Assembly: GCA_026261815.1 (NCBI GenBank)
Contig: JAMPIT010000434.1
Location: forward strand, 16,799,001-16,863,000
Source: Monarcha castaneiventris obscurior
Lineage: Eukaryota; Chordata; Aves; Passeriformes; Monarchidae
DNA: 64,000 bases
Direction: 5' to 3'
In this document: one piece after another, positions 55,833 to 64,000 of the stretch
Numbering within the stretch: position 1 is the first letter of the stretch
Layout: every line of letters begins with the position of its first letter
Program-made: the position numbers and the translations under genes
The notes under the pieces: generated by a model
Seen by the model: the letters and a program-made list of their open reading frames with translations, nothing else
Databases searched by the model: none
What the model was told of the DNA's origin: nothing

Positions 55833-58800
55833 GCCTACTTTGGTACTGTGCTACTTCTTTATACTTCTAAAGAGATAGCTAACATAAATGGGTGTGTCTG
55901 TCTTCCAACCATTTTCTTGATGTTTCTTGAACTGCTTAGCCCTTGATATATTTTTTCCCTCACTGATTCACTTTGAAGTCTTGAGGACTGTGAATATGCT
56001 GTTGTTATTTCTTACTGTATTCAGTAAATATAGGATTTGTTCTCATTTCCTTCCTTTATATTTGCTTTTGCAAGGGCCTTATTTTCAAAATGAATCAGCT
56101 TGAAGAAACTTATGAATAACTGAGGCATACTTCTAATTCCGTAGGTAGTAGTTGTGATTTCACAGTTACGTTTTCCTTCTTATAATTTCAGTCCCTTTTT
56201 ATTTTTTAGCAAAGGACCTCCAAACAGGAAAGTTGACAATGCAGGAAATAGTGAAACTGTTCATAAAAGTGCTGACATATGCTTGAATAAAAATACTTGG
56301 GGTTTTTTCAGTCTTCCTCGTGGTTTGCATACATTACTTGTAGGTCAATCATGTGGCTCTAACCTTTTCTTGAAGATGTGCTTGCATGCCCTTTCTCTCT
56401 CTGTCTTTTAGTGGCTTCTCAATACTAGTTGGTTTTACAGTCATAACTGGTCCATCTGATGAGCTTGGGGGAATTCCATTTTTAACAATTCTGCATTTTT
56501 TTCCTTGACTGATAAGTCATAGTTAACAGTGGTGTGGAGGGAGGCACAGGGATGCAGCGTTTTTCCCAAACAGACTGCTCTGCCAGTTCAAGTTTTAAGG
56601 TCCCCAGATTAGCATTCTTCATTGAGTACACTGAGTGTTCCTGGAGTATGAGCTGCTGGGCTGTTTGGTTTGTACATTCTCTGTGAAGTGGATTCTGCAG
56701 TAGGATGGTACTTACGATGTGTGTTCAATTAACAGTGATTTTAATTAGTATGTGTGACATTATGTGCCCTCAGTTCTCCTCTGGTCTGTCTCTGCTAACA
56801 AGATCAGACTTGGTTTTACTGTAGAAGTCTAAGAAAGCATGTGTTTGAGATGTGTTGACATCACATTTTATCATTTAATCTTAAGTACTTACATGCTATT
56901 TGTGAGTGAGGTGAGTAATTTAAACTTTTTTTTAACTGTGCGGGGTTAAATTTTTGACAGTTTCAACTTTTTCTTATATTTTAGGTCCAGAAGTTAAAAC
57001 AATCTGTATTGCCATGGGTGAAAGGACCCACATCATATCCAAGTACCAAATAACTTCCTTGTAATTTCCCACTCCTATTGTTTTTTAGTAGTTTAACCAG
57101 GGTTAAACTACAACACTCCAGTTACCAGAGCAATGGAAACACTTTCCAAAAGGAAAAAAGTAAAGTAGGAGGGAGGTATGGAAATAGTGTTTTATTCTAG
57201 AATGATTGTTTTACTTCTCGGTGCTCACGTTATAGAAATAAGTCAGTAATGAGTTGTAGTTACTTTGACATTGTGCATGGTATACTCGTGTCATACTTTG
57301 CAAATTCCCTTCTGTTTTGCTGTCATGCAAAGTGTGCATGTAAGGCTACAACATCCATGTGGATTACTTGGAGGTTGGGAAATGCTCCTTTGACTTTTCT
57401 CCTCAAGACTTTGGTCATGCTCATAATCATAATCAACACTGTACTGATTCAGAGAGCAGGGACTTCCAGCCTGGTGTCCTGTGGCTAACAGTTGCATAAG
57501 AAGTGTGATAAAAGTGCAATGCATATGTATTTGTAATTCATCAAACTTCTTTTATTCTTTTTTTCATTGTTGGTACAAGAGCTTTCATGTCTTTGTCTTC
57601 ACTACCTGGCATAACTAACACCTTCAGGAGACTTTGCTACCCATTATGAGAAATGAACCAGTGATCTTCGGGTTATTCGAAGCCGTGTATTTTTATTCTG
57701 TGAAAGCACAGATTGGCCCTGAGCAACTTTAGACATGACAGGTCCTTGCCCTTCAGCAGCTTTTAATTTTTTATACTGGGTTCTGTAGCTCTGTTAGGAG
57801 AATTTCTAAAAATGCTGGCAAGTCATGCTGCTGTGGTCCCTAGTGAGGATCAGCTTTTCATTGTGAACATGGGATAAACCTTTTTTTACAACGGGAGTGT
57901 GTTATGTAAGGTTGTGTTGTTTAGTTTGCTTCCTGAGTGGAAACTTCTGCTTTTGCACACTTCTACATGGAAAGTAAAATGCAGTTGAGTCAGCTTATTT
58001 TCATACTTAACAGCTCCTAAAGGCAAACTTATCTTGGAGTATCTCGTGTGCATTTTGCTGTAGTTTCAGTGTGATACACAAGAATCAGAAGCATTAATTT
58101 AACAGTCTTAACTTGCTGTTCAAGTAGTGCAGTCTGGTAAAACTGGATTTGGTTTATAATTTCAAATAATAAGGTTTATTTTTTGCAATCCTTTCAACTT
58201 TTTTGTATCAACTGGTTTCTGTGAGAGTAAGGTCGAATCTTTGTAGCTGATAGCATTTCTGATTTAGTACAAAGGCTTGCTGACAGAAACAAAATTTGTA
58301 GTATTTATTTTTTTAATCCAGGATGATATCAGCATTTGGCAGGAAGTTGCCCATGAGATAGTACTGTATCTGAGAGTTGAAACCAGTTGTTGATTTTACA
58401 GAAGTAACTTTTCCTTAGCCTACATCTTCCAAAATAGGACACTACTCTGGCAGGCAAGCACGTGTGTGCTGACCTTTGAACACTCTGATGAAAATCCTTT
58501 GTCAAGCAAAATTATCAACTTCCCTTTTGCAGTGAAATTTCCATGTCTGTAATGTGTAATGGAAATTGTTTTAGTGTATTCAAGTCAAACCATGCCTCAT
58601 TGAATATTTCTACTCTTCTTCACGGTTACTTATTTGTATGGTGGGCAAAGGATTGGTTGTTGCTTTGTTGGGGTTTGGGTTTCTTTCCCCACCCTCCCAG
58701 TTAAGCTTCAGCATTTCCTATCCTTATTCAATCAATTTCTTTTGGGCTTCTCCAGATGGTCAGAGCTGTAGAAGAAAACACATCAATGATGGATGAGCAG

Positions 58801-59310
58801 AGGCAGGGAAGCATCAGGAAAGCATTGTCAGGAGTACTTTATTAATGGTCATTACTACAAACAGATTGTCATTTGGACTTTGAAGTGACTGAGATGAGTT
58901 CACTCACACTCAGGTGGCACCGTTACACGAATCTACAGAGTGGAAGTGTGTGCTCAAGGCCTGTAGGATCTGAGACTAGGGTGTCTCTTCAGGACTGGGT
59001 TTACATGGAATAGGGAAGACAGTTTTGTGGAGGTAAATAGAAACTGGAAGAGCGATTCTGTTTTCAAGGTCTGTGGTGGGTGGTCAGCAAGATGATATCT
59101 GATGTTGGACATGAAGTTGTAGCTGAAGGTATTGCAGGTTAAAAGCATTAAAGTTGGTGTCTCTTGTAACTTTAAATTTTGTACTAACACATAGTTGGTA
59201 ACAAAGGACATCTTAAATTTGATTTTCATCTGCTGATGAGGTTGCGTTATCTTACTGTATTCTGCAACAAGGCAGCAATGGAATTGAAATTGTTTGGCTT
59301 TTATTAAAAA

Positions 59311-59325
59311 TGCTGCTGCTGCTGC
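59311..59325. repeat. (TGC)5 microsatellite
   Basis: Five TGC units in RAB8B intron 1; short and non-coding. Confidence 0.85.
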
Positions 59326-59698
59326 TTTTGTGTTGCGTGTTTTACTCTGAAACAGTGTGACAGATGTCTGACTGTTGATGCTGATTACTAATTGGCAGAT
59401 GGGGGTCTGTCTTGGTTATGTGTTACTGGTTATTTGAGTGACAGGAGGGCAGTTTAGAGCTGCTTTTGTGACTTGGTTTGAATGCAAAGCTAAGAACACA
59501 GAGTAACATTGAATAAGTGTAGGAACAAACATCTTGGTTGATGGATACAGGCTTTGAGAGAGATATTGAAGACAAACAGCTTTTGTTTGGGAATTTTTAA
59601 TGTACTTTTTAGGGAGGATTTCCTAGTCCTTCTGCAGTAGGGCATTCTTTTAGTAGAAATACATCTTGGACTATCTTATTTCAGAATTTACTGAAATT

Positions 59699-59715
59699 CA
59701 TAATAATAATAATAA
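59699..59715. repeat. (ATA)n microsatellite
   Basis: About five ATA units in RAB8B intron 1. Confidence 0.8.
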
Positions 59716-59955
59716 GAATACATGCGATGTTTATAATGATACTTTATGTCATGTTTTGCGGTGGAAGTTAGGTGGTTTTAATTCAAAGGATATTATATTG
59801 CTTTTTATCTTTAATTGGATGTTATGGCAGCTTAAGTGCCAAGTCATCAGGCTGACTAGATATATAAAATAGCTCTGATGCTTTTCTAATGTGGGTAAAC
59901 TAGGAGTAATAGTAACATGAAAAAAGTTGCGCTGTATAAGGCTTTTGTACAGAGT

Positions 59956-60165
59956 TAGAATCATAGACTCAGGATATCCTGAGTTGGAACTGACCCACAA
60001 AGATCTTCTAGTCCAACTCCAGGGTAAACAGACCAAGTGCCCTCAGCTGTTCCCCATAAGGCTTCCCCTCCAGACCCTTCACTGTCCTCATGGCCCTCCT
60101 CTGGACCCTCTCTAAAGCTTTGTATCTTTCTTTTGCTGTGGTGCCCAAAACTTGATCCAGAGGCT
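59956..60165 (-). mobile_element. CR1 LINE 3' fragment, reverse strand, in RAB8B intron 1
   Basis: The plus strand reads as the complement of a CR1 tail: AGAATCATAGACTCAGGATA, ATCTTCTAGTCCAACTCCAG, TGCCCTCAGCTGTTCCCCAT, GCCCTCCTCTGGACCCTCTC. Short, 5'-truncated, opposite to RAB8B transcription. Confidence 0.88.
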
Positions 60166-63100
60166 TTTAGTTACCAGACTTGTGACTCAAAACTTAGGTC
60201 AGCAACTTCCTGTCCCAACAGAGGTTGCAGTGGGTTGTAATTTAGTGCCTTTTACAGGGTTTTTGACCAGTAATTGCATCTAATATCAGTTTAATCTTGT
60301 GGTTTATAGTAAGCTTTTCTGTTAAATGTAAGCTATGACACTTCTGATTAGATTGTATCTAGGTGAAGGCAAGTGTGTCTTTACCTTAAATACTGCATGT
60401 GTCAGAAGGCTTCTCTTCTAGGGAGAACAATTGACCAAGTTTAGGATGTGTTAAATTTACTGCCATTGCACAGACTCTTCTGCTTTGGGCACCAGAGAAA
60501 AAAAATCCCGATGCTGAATGTCAGTGGCATCCTGTTATATATATGGCAACATGAAAGAACATGTCAAGCAGGGTGGTCACTAGTAGGAGTCTGGCACCAC
60601 ATCTGGAGATTGGGAAAAACAGGCTGAGTATAAGAAATTGGTCAAAGCTAAAGTGTCTGCCAGCCAGGGAACATACACTGCTTCCACTCCCCCCACACTT
60701 CCCAACAAAATCCTCCTTTCTTTCACCTGCCAGAGAGAAATAGCTTTCCTTTACCGAATCAAAATGTCTTGTTTGTATGGGGAGGCTTCTGATGGGGTTA
60801 AAGATGGAGTAAGTTATCTGTGTCAACCCAAGCTTGGAAGGGAGGAGGAAGATACTGTCAGAGTAACTGCCTGGGAGAACTTCTCTGGCTTAGCAGAAGT
60901 GGTGTAGAGAGGAGTACTCAGAACATGCAAAGCAGGAAAAGCAGATGAAGAAATTAAAGAATTAATTAAAATTAATTCATTAAAAGAACCTTGCATGATG
61001 CAGGAGAAGAAAACAGCTATGTGCCAGAAAGACAAGTATGACCTTTCTTAATAAGTTAGGTGGCTTTGTCCATTAATATAGGTAGTAAAAACCTTACAAA
61101 AAAAGGCCTGTTTTGTCATTCATGTAAGAAGTTAAAGCAGACCTTCTCTCATGTCCTTTACTTCCCAAACAAGCAAAAGACAAACCAAAACCCGCACGTG
61201 CTTGCTTACCCCCATGTTAAAACATGGGTTTTAAAAAGCCTTTGATGAAAATGGTATTTTGGGGCTATTGAGAATGCTGTCTATAAAAATAACTTCAGTC
61301 ACTTTAAACCTTCTGCTTTGAGTTTTTGGCCTGATTTTGCTCCCTCACTAGGTACTTTCTACACTTGCTTCTAAAACACAACTATATTTCAGACTCGAAA
61401 TTCCTAAATTAGATTATTTATTTTAACAAAGATAATTCTTGCTGGATGAGACATTTTGCTCTTCCTGGATCTTTTTGGACAGAGTATCAGTTAAAACCAA
61501 GAGCTGTCTCGCTGATATTGTTGATACGTGCTTTTTTTTGTTGCATTTTTATGTTCCTGGTAATACCCTTGTTCTCTGTACTTCTTCCAGTGTAAGCAGG
61601 TCTGTGCCCTCTAAAGTGAGTGCAGTGTTTGTGCATTCCTCTAAATCTTCCAAACATTTCATCGCTTCTGTCTTTACAGTGGCCATGTGTAATTTAGACC
61701 TGCTCTAACACTATCCAATGTAACTTGTTTTTACTTCTCTGATGCTCTTGTGGCATCCCTGAACCTCTCAAGGAAGTGCTTGGCAGTCTGAGTTTTTGGG
61801 CTATAGCAGTGATCACCTGTCCATACCAACTGTTCCCATGGTGTTTTTTGTACCTCTGTTAAATCTGCAGCTGATGGGGTTTGTATGTGGTGCCAGTCAC
61901 AGGCACAGCTGGAATAGAAGGTACAAAGTGTTGTGTTTGTACTGTGTGATGGCATTTTATGTGTAAGTAGTCATGGATCTCCCAGTTCTTGCTTTGGTTT
62001 GTGAATCCTGGGACACTCACTGTGCTTGTTTTTCATGTAGCACCTCTTCTGTTTTAAACAAACAATGTTCTGGTCCCCCAAAGTCTTTATTTATTCACTC
62101 TGAATAGCCAGTTCATGTAGACCCCTGAAAATTTTAAGAGGCTTTCTAAAAGAGAAGTGGCATCTCCATTTCTCACTGGACAGACATAGGTTTACTAGGA
62201 CCGAAAATGAGGGAACAAAACCAAACCTAATCTTCTTGGCCTGTTCTTATTGTAACAACTGAAGCTCAGTATACAAATAGTAAACAATGAACTTTAAGTG
62301 GTGGTGGCAAGGCAGTGTTAGTTGCATGGGACTTTTTTAATAAGCCATTTTTTCAGCCTTTTGAATTCTTAAGATGCTGACTTTCGACATAGTAATTATT
62401 GTTGTCTTTTTCCTAACAGCAATATTTAATTAGAGTTATTCTGGTTAAAGATATAATTTGCTATGTTTTCTGCACCTACAAACATAGATCATTTACGGGC
62501 AAGAGTTTTGGGATCATTTTTTCCTGTTCTTGGGGGTTCCACTTTGAGGTTGGGGTTTTTTTGTGCTTTTATGTTTTTGTCTTACCTATTAATTTATGCT
62601 TTTGATAAGGACCAATCACATGTCATCTTGTATTAAGCACTGGACTTCTGAAAGAAGAATCAAATATTTGTATTCTTAAGCCACCTTCCAGATGGGGAAA
62701 TCTGGTGTTCTTACGTGTTAAAGTGCATGGCAGAGGGTTTTTTTCATGTTGTAGAAAGCTGTACACCACACATCCTGGAGACCTGAGGGAAAGGAAGAGC
62801 TTCAAAGTAGATGAGATATGCACAAGTCTCCCATAGCTGCATTACAAGTTGAGTGAGTGTGGGGTTGGGTCCCTGGGAGGTCACTGCAGCTATTTCTCTT
62901 CCATGCTGGAGTGTGACATAGAGAGCAGCTCCTGCACTGCCCTGGAGCTGCAGCTGGTCAGGTGATAGCCTGCTCTAGAATCCACACTGGAGCTACTTGT
63001 GGGCTCCCTCTGGCCCTCTGTTGGCTAGGGCTTCAGTTTAATGCCTGGTTCAACAGAGTGTGTGCTCTGCTACTCGCAGGAGGAGAGATGTGGCTGGGAG

Positions 63101-64000
63101 TACCTGTGCTCTCAGGTTATGCTATCAGTTGTTGTTACAGATGGTGGTAAACTGAGTTATGGAACTCACACAGATGAGTGAGTTCAAAGGAGAAAAGGAT
63201 TTGGTTGTGGCAGTTGGTCCTGGCAGTGCCTACCCCAGTCAGCTGTAAAACTGTAGCCTCAGTTCAAGTCTGTTGTCTGGTTTTAATGTTTGCTGCTCTC
63301 CAGTTGCATGTTGGCTTGAAAGGAATATGTTCTCTAAGCAGCTAAGTTAATGCATTCCTCTTAGAGACAGGCAGTCTATAAATAATCCTTAAAATAAACA
63401 AACTTGGGTGTCTGTATCAGTAGTGCAATTTAAATCTACTTAAAAATTATTTTAGATGAAACTGAGTTACCACCAAGTGTAGCTTATCTTACATTCAAAA
63501 CAGAATGAGAGGTAGACCATAAGTTAATTTCTGTGCACTTTCATTGTATCTAGATTGTAAGCTCTAAAATACATTGTGCAGGGACTCAGCCCTTTTAAAG
63601 CTGAGCTCCTGTGACAGATGATAATTTCACTCATCAAGTAGTATTAAGTTTCTAGTATTATGTTGTTTTATAGTCTTGAATTTTTTATTGAGTATTTTTA
63701 GTGTTTAAAATCGTGCATCTCAAAGGTTGCTCAAAGTAATCTGTAAATTGAATTCAAAATGCTGAAAAGAGTTTTGGTGTTGAGGATGTTGCAGTGTCCA
63801 CACTGAAGCATTGCAGTGCACAGTTGTGGTGGCAGAACTCACAGGGGCACTGGTGTGAACAAGTGGCTGGAGAGCACTGGATTCAGGACTTAGTGTCGTA
63901 GTCAGATCACACTGTAGGTTATTGAGCTGTCAAAAACATGGATGTTTCAAAGGTTAGTCTAATTCTGTTGATTATAAATTGTATTCTGAATCCCTTGTTC

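Larger units (their letters stand above)
54353..64000 (+). other. RAB8B: RAB8B intron 1 (continues past the window)
   Basis: At least 9.6 kb. After the CpG-island part it is AT-rich and holds an A16 run preceded by AATAAA motifs (55,786-55,832), a (TGC)5 at 59,311-59,325, an (ATA)n at 59,699-59,715 and a reverse CR1 fragment at 59,956-60,165. I recognised no exon. Confidence 0.75.

Noticed and set aside
54353..64000. RAB8B exon 2
   Set aside because: I searched for coding of IDFKIRTIELDGKK and the WDTAGQERF box and did not see it; the first intron appears to run past the window.

Overview
The window looks like nuclear DNA of a bird. Its interspersed repeats are almost all pieces of CR1 LINEs, the dominant avian retrotransposon. 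Introns are spliced with GT-AG ends, and promoters sit in short, very GC-rich CpG islands. The gene order TPM1(+), LACTB(+), RPS27L(-), RAB8B(+) is the conserved amniote order known from human 15q22. The sequence alone does not fix the species.

Layout: bases 1-17,715 hold the 3' two thirds of TPM1 (tropomyosin alpha-1). Exons 1a, 2a and 2b must lie upstream of the window. Present are the internal promoter with first exon 1b, shared exons 3, 4, 5, 7 and 8, the mutually exclusive pair 6a/6b, and three alternative C-terminal ends: striated 9a+9b, the smooth/non-muscle type ending in LALNED, and the neural type ending in LELNNM. Bases 17,716-29,529 are intergenic with no gene recognised. A CR1 piece (29,530-30,040) abuts the CpG island of LACTB, which has six coding exons (30,232-38,899) and a polyadenylation signal at 39,598. 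RPS27L lies tail to tail with LACTB on the minus strand (start codon 46,401-46,403, stop codon 42,542-42,544). Bases 46,560-53,950 are intergenic, with two CR1 copies; one keeps part of its reverse transcriptase reading frame. RAB8B begins at 54,229; only exon 1 is inside the window and the rest is its long first intron, with one more CR1 piece.

The four genes are not an operon and share no single pathway. TPM1 makes actin-filament coiled coils; LACTB is a mitochondrial filament-forming serine protease related to penicillin-binding proteins and beta-lactamases; RPS27L is a ribosomal protein eS27 paralogue; RAB8B is a membrane-traffic GTPase. The richest biology is the alternative splicing of TPM1: long AG-free pyrimidine tracts with distant branch-point candidates, UGCAUG motifs beside regulated exons, and a striated stop codon assembled across a splice junction. 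I found no convincing undescribed system; the findings are mostly regulatory-sequence leads and retrotransposon context.
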